From contig JBBFKY010000002.1 of the NCBI GenBank assembly GCA_037481875.1, positions 103,164 to 167,163 on the forward strand: 64,000 bases of DNA, read 5' to 3'. Positions within the stretch are counted from its first letter, which is position 1. Every line of letters begins with the position of its first letter. The notes beneath the pieces were generated by a model that saw nothing but the letters and a program-made list of their open reading frames with translations, was not told the origin of the DNA and did not search any database. The stretch comes from Desulfosoma sp. GTDB lineage: Bacteria; Desulfobacterota; Syntrophobacteria; Syntrophobacterales; DSM-9756. Positions 18,541 to 27,460 of the stretch are shown one piece after another. Both the position numbers and the translations under genes were made by a program.

Positions 18541-19730
18541 ATCCGAAAAGACTTGGTTACCTTTCCGGAGCTCCTCGAGTGTCCACACGGCCGGAAGCAG
18601 AAGCCGCTGGACCCAGGTCGCATATTTTGGGTTTTATCGGGGCATTTCGCAATCTGGGCTGGGAGGTGCGTCCGTTTATCGTTGGGGATCGCATGCCTGC
18701 GGCATGGGTAAACGCAGGCTCAGAACAGAAACTGCGCCGGGGTTTGGGGACTCGAATGGCCGCCGATCTGGTGCGGCTTGTCCTCGCTTATCGTTATCGC
18801 CGCACGGCATGGCAGGAAGTTGGACCGGTAGACTGGGTCTATGAGCGCTTTGGGATTTTTCAGTCTCTCGGGCGAGCCTTTCAGAAGCGTGGTATTCCGT
18901 GGATTTTGGAAACCAACGGGCCCTTTTTTTATGAAGCTAAAATGGAAAGGCGCAGCATCGCCCTGGGTCCCGTGGCGCGCCGATTAGAAATTCAAGCGTA
19001 CCGTGACTGCGATGTTCTCGTGTGCATTACGAGTCCCTTACGGGATATCATCATGAGAGAAGCCGGCATACCTGAAGAAAAGATTGTTATTGTGCCCAAC
19101 GGCGTCGACACCCATCGTTTTGATCCCGCCAAAGCCGACGGATCTCGCTATTTTGAAATGCCCACCTTGGGTTTTGTGGGAAGCCTCATCGCTTGGCAGG
19201 GGTTGGACCGCCTTATCATGGCTTTGGCTGAACTCAAGGAAGAAGGGATTCATTGGGCTCTGGTGGTCGCCGGAGACGGTCCGGAACGAAATTCTTGGGA
19301 AACCATGGCGCGAGATCGAGGGCTCAGCGATCGAGTCCTGTTTTTGGGGGGAGTTCCCTGGGACGACGTTCCCTTGGTGCTTGGGCGTGTCGACTTGGGG
19401 TATTCCGGGCAAGTTCCTTTAAAAATAGGCACCATGTACCATTCCCCCTTGAAGCTTTATGAATACCTGGCCATGGCCAAGCCCGTGGTGGCTGCGGCTT
19501 ATGAAGATGCACTTCGCGTTGTAGTCCCGGAAGAAACGGGATATCTTTTCGCTCCGGATTCCATGACCGACCTAAAGGACGTGCTCCGTCGTGCTTACCG
19601 GGATCGGGATCGCTGGTCAAGCATGGGAACTAAGGCCCGAGAGCATGCCTTGACCCGTCATGGATGGGAAGTGCGAGTTCGACATCTCATCACAGAAGTG
19701 CAACGCATCTTGTCTCGAAAAGGGTCTTGA
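18537..19730 (+). CDS. GT4 glycosyltransferase (EPS repeat unit, second)
   Basis: 397 aa, overlapping the previous gene by ATGA. GT-B fold: IVPNGVDTHRFDP, TLGFVGSLIAWQGLDRLI, VVAGDGPER, and a donor-site segment HSPLKLYEYLAMAKPVVAA in place of the usual E-x7-E loop (a conserved Glu is retained in LYEYLA). Probably adds a different sugar from its neighbour, since the two proteins are clearly different subfamilies. Confidence 0.85.
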   Translation: MNPKRLGYLSGAPRVSTRPEAEAAGPRSHILGFIGAFRNLGWEVRPFIVGDRMPAAWVNAGSEQKLRRGLGTRMAADLVRLVLAYRYRRTAWQEVGPVDWVYERFGIFQSLGRAFQKRGIPWILETNGPFFYEAKMERRSIALGPVARRLEIQAYRDCDVLVCITSPLRDIIMREAGIPEEKIVIVPNGVDTHRFDPAKADGSRYFEMPTLGFVGSLIAWQGLDRLIMALAELKEEGIHWALVVAGDGPERNSWETMARDRGLSDRVLFLGGVPWDDVPLVLGRVDLGYSGQVPLKIGTMYHSPLKLYEYLAMAKPVVAAAYEDALRVVVPEETGYLFAPDSMTDLKDVLRRAYRDRDRWSSMGTKAREHALTRHGWEVRVRHLITEVQRILSRKGS

Positions 19731-20503
19731 TGGAAGCCGTTCAACTTTTAGGTGTCACGGTTCATGCACTCACTACTGAACAACTGACCGCAAGCGTCGT
19801 GGAAGCGGTGGAAAAAAAAGGCAAAGTGATTGTGGCCAATCACAACCTGCATAGTGTCTACTTGTACCATCACAATGCAACTTTTCGGGCCTTTTGCGAT
19901 GCCGCCCGTATCATTCATGTGGATGGCATGTCTCTTGTGTTGTTGGCCAAAATTTTAGGCGTTCCTTTGCGTACGGAACATCGCACCACTTATGTGGACT
20001 GGATTGTTCCCCTGATGCAAGCGATGGCCCATAGGGGTTACCGAGTCTTTCATCTGGGAGGACGTCCCGGTGTGGGAGAAAAAGCTGTGGAAGTCTTGCG
20101 GCGCGCGGCTCCGAAGCTGCAGATACAAACCCACCACGGCTACTTTGATACAAAAGGACCGGAAAATCGGGCTGTCCTTGCTACGATCGCCGAATTTCAT
20201 CCACATATTCTCATGGTCGGCATGGGTATGCCTCGCCAGGAAGCATGGATCCTTGATAATTTGGATGCCTTAAAAACCTCCGTGATTCTTAATTCGGGAG
20301 CCTGTTTTGACTTTGTGGCAGGCGTGGTGCCCATGCCGCCACGATGGATGGGCCGTTTGGGATTGGAATGGCTTTATCGGCTTATGAGTGAGCCGAAACG
20401 TTTGTGGAAACGATATCTGGTGGAACCCTTTTACCTGACCGGGCTTGTGGCTTCGGAATTCATCACCCGTCGTCTCGCACCGCGAACCAAGAATCGAGGA
20501 TGA
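19730..20503 (+). CDS. WecG/TagA/CpsF family (GT26) glycosyltransferase
   Basis: 257 aa from ATG 19730, which shares one base with the preceding stop (TGATG). GT26 motifs: VANHNLHSVYLY, IIHVDGMSLVLLAK, VFHLGGRPGVGEKA and LMVGMGMPRQEAWI, then NSGACFDFVAGVVPMPPRWM and GLEWLYRLMSEPKRLWKRY. Members transfer ManNAc, ManNAcA or related sugars to lipid-linked acceptors. It likely adds an early sugar to the carrier-linked unit. Confidence 0.92.
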   Translation: MEAVQLLGVTVHALTTEQLTASVVEAVEKKGKVIVANHNLHSVYLYHHNATFRAFCDAARIIHVDGMSLVLLAKILGVPLRTEHRTTYVDWIVPLMQAMAHRGYRVFHLGGRPGVGEKAVEVLRRAAPKLQIQTHHGYFDTKGPENRAVLATIAEFHPHILMVGMGMPRQEAWILDNLDALKTSVILNSGACFDFVAGVVPMPPRWMGRLGLEWLYRLMSEPKRLWKRYLVEPFYLTGLVASEFITRRLAPRTKNRG

Positions 20504-20509
20504 ACCCCT

Positions 20510-21901
20510 ATGAGTGAAGGACGTCTTCGCTCTTACGAACCGCTGCTTATTTCCACACACCGAGTGCTGGACCCTCTGGTGGCCGCCTTGGTGTTTCTCG
20601 CCGTCAGTGTCTATTTTCACAGCTACCATGAACCTTTATATCCGGCAACGGCCACCGTTATTTTTCTTCAAGGTCTCGGGATATTTCATCTTGCCGGAAT
20701 TTATCGCTCTTGGCGGGGCACTCCTTTACGTCAGGAACTGTACCGAGTGCTTCTTGGCTGTCTTATTCTCTTCGGCACTTCTCTCATATTGGCCTATGCC
20801 GTCAAGATGAACGCCATTTATGCAAGGGAAGTGGTTTTGTCGTGGATGGTGATCTTGCCGATCCTTTTATGTTCCGAAAGACTGGTGCTACGCACCATTG
20901 TGCGAAGGTTGCGTGCCAAAGGCTGGAACATCCGCCAGGGTGTGGTCGCCGGTCGAGGGCATCTGGCTGAGCACCTTATTGCCTGTTTCAAGGAAAACCC
21001 TTGGATCGGAGTCAAGATCACGGGATTCTTTGACGACAAAAGCGACGAGCCTCTGGACAGCCTGCCCTACTTGGGACCGCTGAAGGATCTTCCTCAGTAC
21101 GTCAAGGAAAAGAACATTCACCACGTTTATTTGGCCCTTCCCACCAAAGCCTATGAAAAAACGGAATGGCTGGTGAGGGAACTGGCGGACACGACGGCGT
21201 CTGTCTTCGTGGTTCCTGACGTTTTTCTCTTGGATGTGTTCCTCGGCGGCCACATGATCCGTCTGGACAACATGGCTTTTGTGGGACTCTGGGATTCTCC
21301 CCACATGGGCGTGAACAATCTCCTCAAACGCACCGAAGACCTGGTTCTGGGGAGCCTGGCGCTTCTCCTCGCTGCTCCTGTCATGGCCGTGATTGCCGTT
21401 CTTGTAAAACTGACGTCTCCTGGACCGATTCTCTTCAAACAATGGCGGTACGGCTTGGATGGGCAACCCATCAAGGTTTACAAGTTTCGCACCATGACGG
21501 TGTGTGAAGATGGGTATACGTTCAAACAAGCGACTAAGGGTGATCCTCGTGTGACCCCTCTTGGAAGCTTTCTGAGAAAGTCATCTCTCGACGAGCTTCC
21601 TCAACTTATCAATGTTCTTCAGGGGCGCTTGTCTCTTGTGGGACCTCGACCACACCCCGTAGCTTTAAATGAAGAATTTCGAAAAAAAGTTTTCGGCTAC
21701 ATGCTTCGCCACAAGGTGAGGCCCGGTATTACAGGGTTGGCCCAGATCAAGGGGTGGCGAGGAGAAACGGACACGCTGGAAAAGATGCAAAAAAGAGTGG
21801 AATTCGATCTGGAATACCTAAGGTCCTGGTCCTTGTGGCTTGATATCAAAATTCTCTTTTTGACCATTTTTCAAGTGTGGAAAAGCGAAAACGCCTATTG
21901 A
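20510..21901 (+). CDS. Undecaprenyl-phosphate sugar-1-phosphate transferase (polyprenyl glycosylphosphotransferase)
   Basis: 463 aa. Four membrane helices in the first 120 residues, then a soluble CoA-binding-like domain (VVAGRGHLAEHLI), a fifth helix near 280-305, and the catalytic bacterial sugar transferase domain with VYKFRTM, SLDELPQLINVLQG, LVGPRPHPV and RPGITGLAQIKGW. This is the WbaP/WcaJ/CpsE layout. It starts synthesis by loading hexose-1-phosphate onto undecaprenyl phosphate. It is the last gene of the operon. Confidence 0.92.
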   Translation: MSEGRLRSYEPLLISTHRVLDPLVAALVFLAVSVYFHSYHEPLYPATATVIFLQGLGIFHLAGIYRSWRGTPLRQELYRVLLGCLILFGTSLILAYAVKMNAIYAREVVLSWMVILPILLCSERLVLRTIVRRLRAKGWNIRQGVVAGRGHLAEHLIACFKENPWIGVKITGFFDDKSDEPLDSLPYLGPLKDLPQYVKEKNIHHVYLALPTKAYEKTEWLVRELADTTASVFVVPDVFLLDVFLGGHMIRLDNMAFVGLWDSPHMGVNNLLKRTEDLVLGSLALLLAAPVMAVIAVLVKLTSPGPILFKQWRYGLDGQPIKVYKFRTMTVCEDGYTFKQATKGDPRVTPLGSFLRKSSLDELPQLINVLQGRLSLVGPRPHPVALNEEFRKKVFGYMLRHKVRPGITGLAQIKGWRGETDTLEKMQKRVEFDLEYLRSWSLWLDIKILFLTIFQVWKSENAY

Positions 21902-22131
21902 ACCCATAGAGGATTTTGTTTAAGGGAAGGCCCCCTTCAGGCAGGTCCATCGAGTAGGTCACGCAAGAACCTCTATCGCCGGCATCTGCTGAACGCACGG
22001 CATCCGTGTGGTTGTAGCCACAGGACCATCCCCTTTTTCATAGCCCCTAACAGCCGCGCCGAAGGCAGACATTTTCATGAAGGGGCGCACCGGCGTGGGC
22101 GTTCTAAAAACCTGCCCCGACGGCGGGTTCT

Positions 22132-22154
22132 GGGGCGGACATATGGGGCCGCCC
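22132..22154 (-). repeat. Family-B short palindromic repeat
   Basis: GGGGCGGACATATGGGGCC followed by GCCC; the arms GGGCGG and CCGCCC pair. Reverse orientation relative to the copies at 5252 and 59630. Confidence 0.55.
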
Positions 22155-22211
22155 TTGCAACGCTTTGGTTGCGAACCGAACAAGGATCCACCGTGACTCG
22201 GCGTTCATTTC

Positions 22212-22238
22212 GGGTCGGACATATGGGGCCTCCCCTAC
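22212..22238 (-). repeat. Family-B short palindromic repeat
   Basis: GGGTCGGACATATGGGGCC then TCCCCTAC, a second copy of the repeat at 22132 with identical centre. Confidence 0.55.
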
Positions 22239-22292
22239 AGAATGAAGGTGAAAGAACGGGTCTGCCTCTCCAAAATGTCTGGGATCTAGTGT

Positions 22293-22940
22293 TTATGCCC
22301 GCGTAGGTTTGAAGCATGGCAAGGTAGGGGTTTTACTGATGGCTTTTTTCTTGATGCGCAGAAGTCCTGGGCTCTTGTGAAAGTACATGTGCGGAGAATC
22401 CACACCAAGAGATCGAAAAAGACTTTCGATGGTATCAAAAAGCACGAGGCGGTCCGGATAAGTAAAAGTCTTTTCGGCGGTTCGTAGTTCTTGCCAAAGT
22501 TCGGCGGCTTCGGGCCGGGCTGAAAAGACCAAATCTTTGACTTCTTCACAATAAAACATGGCGCATGAGATAGGAGGCAGTTTCCACACACAACCCTCGG
22601 GCCCCAAATACACGCAGCGGTCGGAGCGGTAAGGCCTAAGGAGAGCTTCAAAAAGCTGCTCCCTTTCGTGGGCTTTTGAAAGAATATAAGTGATCACCTG
22701 GTCTGCAAAAAAGGTAAAAATACTTTCAAAACCGCAGCAAGCGCTTCGATGTGTTTCAAAGCAAAGGGACACGCAAGAACGCTCAAAAAACCTTTCATGA
22801 AAGACGCGCAGTTTTCGTCGAAAAACGAGATAAGGCTCTAGGTCCGAGCGCAGTGCAGCCACTCGATCTTCCGATAAGGCATGCATGGTCGCCTCAATGG
22901 CCTTGAAGCTTTTCCACTGGTCCCGGTTGTATTCGCTCAT
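22293..22940 (-). CDS. YkgJ-like cysteine-cluster protein
   Basis: 215 aa, no signal peptide. The cysteines fall as C-x3-C-x7-CC near residues 55-69, then C-x7-C-x8-C-x4-C (CVYLGPEGCVWKLPPISCAM, then FYC). This is the layout of YkgJ-type Zn/Fe-chelating cluster proteins, but the first half is longer than usual and lacks the tight C-x2-C-x2-CC form, so the family call is tentative. Function is unknown. It is divergent from cutA. Confidence 0.5.
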   Translation of the reverse strand: MSEYNRDQWKSFKAIEATMHALSEDRVAALRSDLEPYLVFRRKLRVFHERFFERSCVSLCFETHRSACCGFESIFTFFADQVITYILSKAHEREQLFEALLRPYRSDRCVYLGPEGCVWKLPPISCAMFYCEEVKDLVFSARPEAAELWQELRTAEKTFTYPDRLVLFDTIESLFRSLGVDSPHMYFHKSPGLLRIKKKAISKTPTLPCFKPTRA

Positions 22941-23013
22941 GAAGCACGCTATGGTTTAAAAACATGTTTTACGCCCATGTCACCACACACGCACCTGGAA
23001 AGAAGGAGGGCAC

Positions 23014-23349
23014 ATGATGGCGTCTGATGTTTGGATCAGCTTTATTACCGTGAGCCAAGCCGATGAAGCCTATTCCATAGCCAAAACCGTGGTTGAAGAA
23101 GGACTGGCCGCCTGCGTGAACATCATTCCTGCCATCCGTTCCATTTATCTGTGGAAAGGCGAAATTTGCGACGACCCTGAATACCTTCTCATAGCCAAAA
23201 CCACACGTGACGTTTTCCCGCTCTTAAAAGCCCGTGTCAAGGCCTTACATAGCTATGAAGTTCCAGAAATCATCGCGGTACCGGTGCAAGACGGCCATGA
23301 ACCGTATTTGGCATGGGTGGCGGAATGCACCGGGAAAAAATGCTCATAA
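23014..23349 (+). CDS. cutA: CutA divalent-cation tolerance protein
   Basis: 111 aa after GAAGGAGG; ATG 23014 or the next codon ATG. CutA motifs: FITVSQADEAYSIAKTVVEEGLAACVNI, here seen as T-V-x4-E-A and LAACVNI; SIYLWKGEICDD; IAKTT; and HSYEVPEIIAVPV with the conserved HxYExPE. CutA proteins are trimeric PII-like ferredoxin folds linked to copper tolerance, with unclear mechanism. Confidence 0.95.
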   Translation: MMASDVWISFITVSQADEAYSIAKTVVEEGLAACVNIIPAIRSIYLWKGEICDDPEYLLIAKTTRDVFPLLKARVKALHSYEVPEIIAVPVQDGHEPYLAWVAECTGKKCS

Positions 23350-23668
23350 CAGAATGGGCAAAGGCTCCGGGCTTGCTCCATCTGGATCTTGAATGCCACG
23401 CAGCCCGACAAATCCTACAAGTTGCCTGAAGAGGGGATTGATTAAATCAGCCGCCGACTTCTTGGTCCTTCGAGCGTTTCCGAGAACTTGAAATACCGAG
23501 GTCTTTGTTGCCGTTTCAAGGTAGGGGCGAGGCGGCGCCTCGCCCTTTTAAGCTTGAAACCGAATTTTTTGTTGCAGGCGAAAACCTTTGGGCCGCTTTT
23601 AATGCAGGCAGCATGCCCGCCTTTCCAAGCGAGGTGTGGTGTTGCACAAGCCACGAACGAAAGAATGA
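23350..23668. other. Intergenic region with a family-A repeat copy
   Basis: No gene is supported. It holds half of a family-A element at 23475-23546. Confidence 0.5.
23475..23546 (+). repeat. MITE-like element, family A, left half
   Basis: The end CGTTTCCGAGAACTTG is followed by the shared internal text (TTGCCGTTTCAAGGTAGGGG) and the palindrome GGCGAGGC-GGC-GCCTCGCC (23527-23545). No matching right-hand inverted end is seen, so this copy is probably truncated. Confidence 0.6.
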
Positions 23669-24301
23669 TTAGGCGGGGGACACCTCTTGAAAACCTTCTT
23701 TGGAAAGAACGGCGAAGCGATACGGCGGCCCCACTTCCTCTTTATACCAGCTGAGGGATTCCATGGCCGAACGTACTTCCTTGAGCACCTCCTGCACCGC
23801 AGCACCTCTTTGCGCCATTTGGCTCAGTCGATATTCCAAAGCCATACGTCGAGGCACCGTAAAAGCATGGCGAATTTCCTCACCGTCCAACTGGGGCTGC
23901 TTTTTTTTAGTCCAGACAAGATAAAGCTTGAAAGGATTTTCTGAATCCTGCGCAGAGATGCCCGCTAGGATGAAATGCACCTGATGGATGGGATCCACTG
24001 GAACCACGCGGCACATTTTGCGCAGAAATTCGTTGTACTGGGAGGCAAGAAAAGACAAGGCCGCCGGGTAAATGTCGGAGATGTCCTGAAGTTTTTCCTC
24101 CATGACAAAGCGGCTTAACAACCGAGCCATCTCGGCTCCTTCCGGCGCTCCGCCGGCCGCCACAGCGGCTCGAGTTCCCAGGGGATGGAGCCATTCCACC
24201 GTGCTGTGGACCACATTTCCTTGGGCATCCACATCCACCGCTTTGGCGTCAACGCCCAGGATAATTCCTTCCCGAGTGACACAGGCGATAATCTGGGACA
24301 T
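23669..24301 (-). CDS. Proteasome/Ntn-hydrolase-fold-like protein
   Basis: 210 aa from ATG 24301 with AAGGAGG upstream. The N-terminal half reads like a proteasome or HslV beta strand pair: a 'T-R-E-G-I-I-L-G-V-D' strand followed by a turn and 'HPLGTRAAVAAGGAPEGAEM', comparable to 'G-V-V-L-A-A-D...I-x-x-x-G-x-R...A-G'. The usual N-terminal catalytic Thr/Ser/Cys after Met is absent (MSQIIACVTREG), although Cys7 and Ser2 exist. No family can be named with certainty. Probably a cytoplasmic protein of the anaerobe-specific 'proteasome-like' type; activity unproven. Confidence 0.45.
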   Translation of the reverse strand: MSQIIACVTREGIILGVDAKAVDVDAQGNVVHSTVEWLHPLGTRAAVAAGGAPEGAEMARLLSRFVMEEKLQDISDIYPAALSFLASQYNEFLRKMCRVVPVDPIHQVHFILAGISAQDSENPFKLYLVWTKKKQPQLDGEEIRHAFTVPRRMALEYRLSQMAQRGAAVQEVLKEVRSAMESLSWYKEEVGPPYRFAVLSKEGFQEVSPA

Positions 24302-24421
24302 ACCGTTCCTCCTTGTGCCATTGAGCATAAAATTGTTGCAATCCCTCATAAATCTAGGTTATCAGGAAAAGCACCGGAAAAACCTGCGCATCTCAGTGCC
24401 AGTTTAAGCAGGAGCCATGAA

Positions 24422-27328
24422 ATGATCAAGAAGTGGTGTCCCTGCACTTTCCTTTTGTTCTTGCTCTTTATGGTCTTTACGACAGTAGCGCACAGCCGAA
24501 CGGTTCGGGTCTGTTTCTACGAAGGGTTTCCCCTCTCTTTCCGCGATGAGGCTGGTCGGGCTTCAGGTCTTTTCAGTGAGCTTCTGAACGAAATTGCTCG
24601 AAGAGAACAATGGTCCTTGCAGTATCGTTACGAGGTCTGGGAAAATTGTTTGAGAGCCCTTAAAGATGGCGTCGTGGATGTGGTGCCTGCCATTGCGGAA
24701 AGCCCGGAGCGGGCCCACTTCTTCCGGTTCAGTCGTGAAACTGTGTTGGTCAACTGGGGTGTGTTGATTACCGCCAAGGGCCGATCCATCGAGAGCATTA
24801 CGGAGCTTCAAGGAAAAAAAATCGCCGTTCTCAGTGAGGATGTTTACGTACCACCATTGTTGGAATTGCTCGATCGTTTTCAAATTGAAGTCGAGCTAAT
24901 AAAAACATCCTCATACGACGCGGTTGTGGCCATGGTGGAAAGCGGCCAGGCGGACATGGGGCTTACCAACCGAATTTATGCGACTTTTTCCACAGCAGGC
25001 CGCAATGTTCAGAGCACTCCGGTGGTGGTGCACCCTGTCGAGATCAAATTTGCCGGCTCGATGAACGACTCCTTCGATCTTCTTGACAGCGTCGATCGAC
25101 ATATTCGCGAATGGAAAGCAGATGCCGATTCTTTTCTCTATCGAGCTCTATCCCACTGGTTGCAAACCCCTAAGGAAGCCTCGCGCGCAGGAGTCCCGCA
25201 GGCATATCTCTACACGGCCTTGGCAGGAGTTCTGATCTTGGCGACTCTGGCCTTTGTGCTCCGGGCTCGGCTTCGCCGAAAGCTGCACGATATAAAGGAG
25301 GTTACCGGTTGTCTTGAGGACGTGGCCGCGCAACATCGAGCCATGCAGGCTGCCTTGGCCGAGGCAGAAAATTGGTACCGAGCGGTTTTTGACAAAGCGG
25401 ACGATGCCCTGATGATTCTCGATGAAAAAGGGACTATTCTGGAATGCAATGCCTCCGCATGTCGCCTCTTCCAAGCCACGAAGGAACAGCTCATTGGTAA
25501 AACACCCATGGATCTCTCCTCGAAAATTCAACCGGACGGTAGCCTATCCCATAAGAAAGGGACTGATTTGTTGCAATCTACCTTGGCGGGGTGTCCGCAA
25601 AGGTTTGAATGGCTACATGAGACCCTAAACGGTGGCCTTATCAACGCCGAAGTTCAATTGAGTCTTGTGTTTCAATCCGGAGAGGCGCGTATTCTGGCCT
25701 GCGTAAGAGATGTGACGCAAAAAAAGGCCTTAGAGCTGGAACAAGAAAAACAGCGAGAATACTTGCAAACGGTTCTTGATGGAATTCCGATCGGCCTTTT
25801 TGTGATCGATCTTCAGGGAAGAGTGGTTTTTTGGAACAAGGTGTGTGAGACGATGACCGGAATGTCTCAACGGGAGGTCTTAGCAAGGCCTTTAAATCTG
25901 GAGCCGATTTTGGAAAGGAAAAATCTGCCTATTCCCGCGCTACTTCTCCTGGAAATGACGCCGCAGGAGCTTATTCAAAAACATCCCAAATGGAAAGCAC
26001 AGCCGTTGCCTTTTCATTCGGAAGGGCTGCAGTTGACCGGGAAAATCGTCTTTCGTGGCCAAGAAAGGTATACGAGTATCGTGGCTGCAAGGCTTAGAGA
26101 TCGGCAGGGGAAACTACTGGGAGTGGTGCAATGCGCAAGGGATATCACTCAGGAAATCCAAATGCAAAAACAGCTGTTACATTCCCAAAAAATGGATGCC
26201 GTGGGAAAGTTGTCTGCAGGCATTGCTCATGATTTTAATAATATCCTTACGATCATTCTCGGCTGCTGTGATCTCATGAGAAAAAAATCCGATCTGAACG
26301 GTGCTATCAAAAAGCGTGTGGATGAAATCGAAAAGGCTGCCGAACGGGGTTCCAGCCTAACCAGACAGTTGCTGGCATTTAGCCGAAAGCAGGTCATGCG
26401 TGCCGCGCCTCTTGACCTGAATCTGCTCGTCAAGGGCTTCAGCCCTATACTTCGCCGTGCCGTGGGAGAAGACATCGAGATCACCCTACAGCTTAGCCCG
26501 GATCTGTGGGCAGTCATGGCGGATCCTATGTTTATCGAGCAAATCCTTCTGAACCTGGTCATTAATGCTCGAGACGCCATGAAGGGAGGGGGCCGCATCA
26601 CGGTGGAGACTCGCAATGAGGCTATTGTGGAACCGAGAAATGCCGGGCTTTTTGTCATGCAACCCGGTGAGTATGTGTGTCTTCAGGTGCATGATACCGG
26701 GCACGGAATTGACCCGGAAATTCAACATAGAATTTTTGAACCTTTCTTTACCACAAAACCCGAGGGACGAGGCAGCGGCCTTGGTCTGGCTACTGTCTAC
26801 GGCATCGTCAAACAGCTTGGAGGCTATATTCTGGTGCAAAGTTCCAAGGGCCAAGGAGCGACGTTTCAAATCTTGCTCCCTCGAACCACACTCCAAGCCG
26901 ACAACTTCTTCATAGCAAGGCAGGAACGCCTTCAGGATTGGAGGGGTTCGGAGACCATCCTTGTGGTGGAGGATGAAGAGCCACTTCGGGCCATGATTGA
27001 AGAGGTTTTGCGCGACAGAGGCTATGATGTGGTAACGGCGTCTTCGGGTAGGGACGCATTAAAAATTTTGGAAAGAGCACCCAAAGTGGATCTTGTGGTG
27101 ACCGATGTCGTCATGCCGGAAATGAACGGGGTGAAACTAAGCCGTTGGCTTGCTGAATTCATGCCATCTGTCCCGATTCTTTTCATTTCCGGTTATACAG
27201 ATGATCAACTGGCCCATCGAGGGATTCTTTTGCCTGATGTGCATTTCCTGCCTAAGCCCTTTAGTTCAGAAAAACTTCTTCACATGGTTCAACTGGTTCT
27301 CAACCAAAAAAGAAATCGATCAGAATGA
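24422..27328 (+). CDS. Hybrid sensor histidine kinase (SBP_bac_3 - PAS - PAS - HisKA - HATPase - REC)
   Basis: 968 aa from ATG 24422 (AGGAG 7 nt before). A signal-peptide-like helix (residues 5-24) leads a periplasmic SBP_bac_3 amino-acid-binding-like domain (about 27-250), closed by a TM helix (about 263-283). PAS domains follow (about 310-420 and 440-560), then the H-box GIAHDFNNILTIILG and HATPase boxes NLVINARDAM, DTGHGIDPE and GSGLGLATVYG. A C-terminal receiver has the phospho-acceptor Asp in VVTDVVMPEMNG. Autophosphorylation and intramolecular phosphotransfer are expected, with a small periplasmic ligand as input. No partner regulator is adjacent. Confidence 0.9.
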   Translation: MIKKWCPCTFLLFLLFMVFTTVAHSRTVRVCFYEGFPLSFRDEAGRASGLFSELLNEIARREQWSLQYRYEVWENCLRALKDGVVDVVPAIAESPERAHFFRFSRETVLVNWGVLITAKGRSIESITELQGKKIAVLSEDVYVPPLLELLDRFQIEVELIKTSSYDAVVAMVESGQADMGLTNRIYATFSTAGRNVQSTPVVVHPVEIKFAGSMNDSFDLLDSVDRHIREWKADADSFLYRALSHWLQTPKEASRAGVPQAYLYTALAGVLILATLAFVLRARLRRKLHDIKEVTGCLEDVAAQHRAMQAALAEAENWYRAVFDKADDALMILDEKGTILECNASACRLFQATKEQLIGKTPMDLSSKIQPDGSLSHKKGTDLLQSTLAGCPQRFEWLHETLNGGLINAEVQLSLVFQSGEARILACVRDVTQKKALELEQEKQREYLQTVLDGIPIGLFVIDLQGRVVFWNKVCETMTGMSQREVLARPLNLEPILERKNLPIPALLLLEMTPQELIQKHPKWKAQPLPFHSEGLQLTGKIVFRGQERYTSIVAARLRDRQGKLLGVVQCARDITQEIQMQKQLLHSQKMDAVGKLSAGIAHDFNNILTIILGCCDLMRKKSDLNGAIKKRVDEIEKAAERGSSLTRQLLAFSRKQVMRAAPLDLNLLVKGFSPILRRAVGEDIEITLQLSPDLWAVMADPMFIEQILLNLVINARDAMKGGGRITVETRNEAIVEPRNAGLFVMQPGEYVCLQVHDTGHGIDPEIQHRIFEPFFTTKPEGRGSGLGLATVYGIVKQLGGYILVQSSKGQGATFQILLPRTTLQADNFFIARQERLQDWRGSETILVVEDEEPLRAMIEEVLRDRGYDVVTASSGRDALKILERAPKVDLVVTDVVMPEMNGVKLSRWLAEFMPSVPILFISGYTDDQLAHRGILLPDVHFLPKPFSSEKLLHMVQLVLNQKRNRSE

Positions 27329-27346
27329 GGGCTGGTAACAAAAAAG

Positions 27347-27373
27347 AAGCCGAAGGCTTTTCCTTCGGCTTTG
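27347..27373. terminator. Rho-independent terminator between the hybrid kinase and tRNA-Pro
   Basis: AAGCCGAAGG / CCTTCGGCTT, 10-bp stem with 5-nt loop, followed by T residues on the plus strand and preceded by an A-rich stretch (AAAAAAG), so it can also stop minus-strand transcription coming from the tRNA. Confidence 0.8.
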
Positions 27374-27383
27374 CACCCTGATA

Positions 27384-27460
27384 TGGTCGGGACGACTGGA
27401 TTTGAACCAGCGACCTCTGCGTCCCGAACGCAGCGCTCTCCCAAACTGAGCCACGTCCCG
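27384..27460 (-). tRNA. tRNA-Pro(CGG)
   Basis: Cloverleaf on the minus strand. The acceptor stem CGGGACG / CGTCCCG closes around D-arm GCTC...GAGC. The anticodon stem CTGCG/CGCAG holds loop TTCGGGA, giving anticodon CGG (Pro, codon CCG). The T-arm loop is TTCAAAT, and CCA is encoded (27384-27386). Confidence 0.95.

Larger units (their letters stand above)
21902..22292. other. Intergenic region with two family-B repeats
   Basis: No gene is seen. Two copies of GGACATATGGGGCC (22138-22151 and 22217-22230) sit 79 bp apart inside GC-rich palindromes. Another GGGGCGCACCGG-type repeat lies at about 22082. AAGGG...CCCTT just after the operon end is too weak to call a terminator. Confidence 0.5.

Noticed and set aside
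22286-22651. 121-codon minus-strand frame
   Set aside because: Out-of-frame with the Cys-cluster gene that has the consistent motif pattern.
23488-23754. 88-codon plus-strand frame after cutA
   Set aside because: It spans a family-A repeat and the 3' end of the minus-strand gene; no ribosome site.
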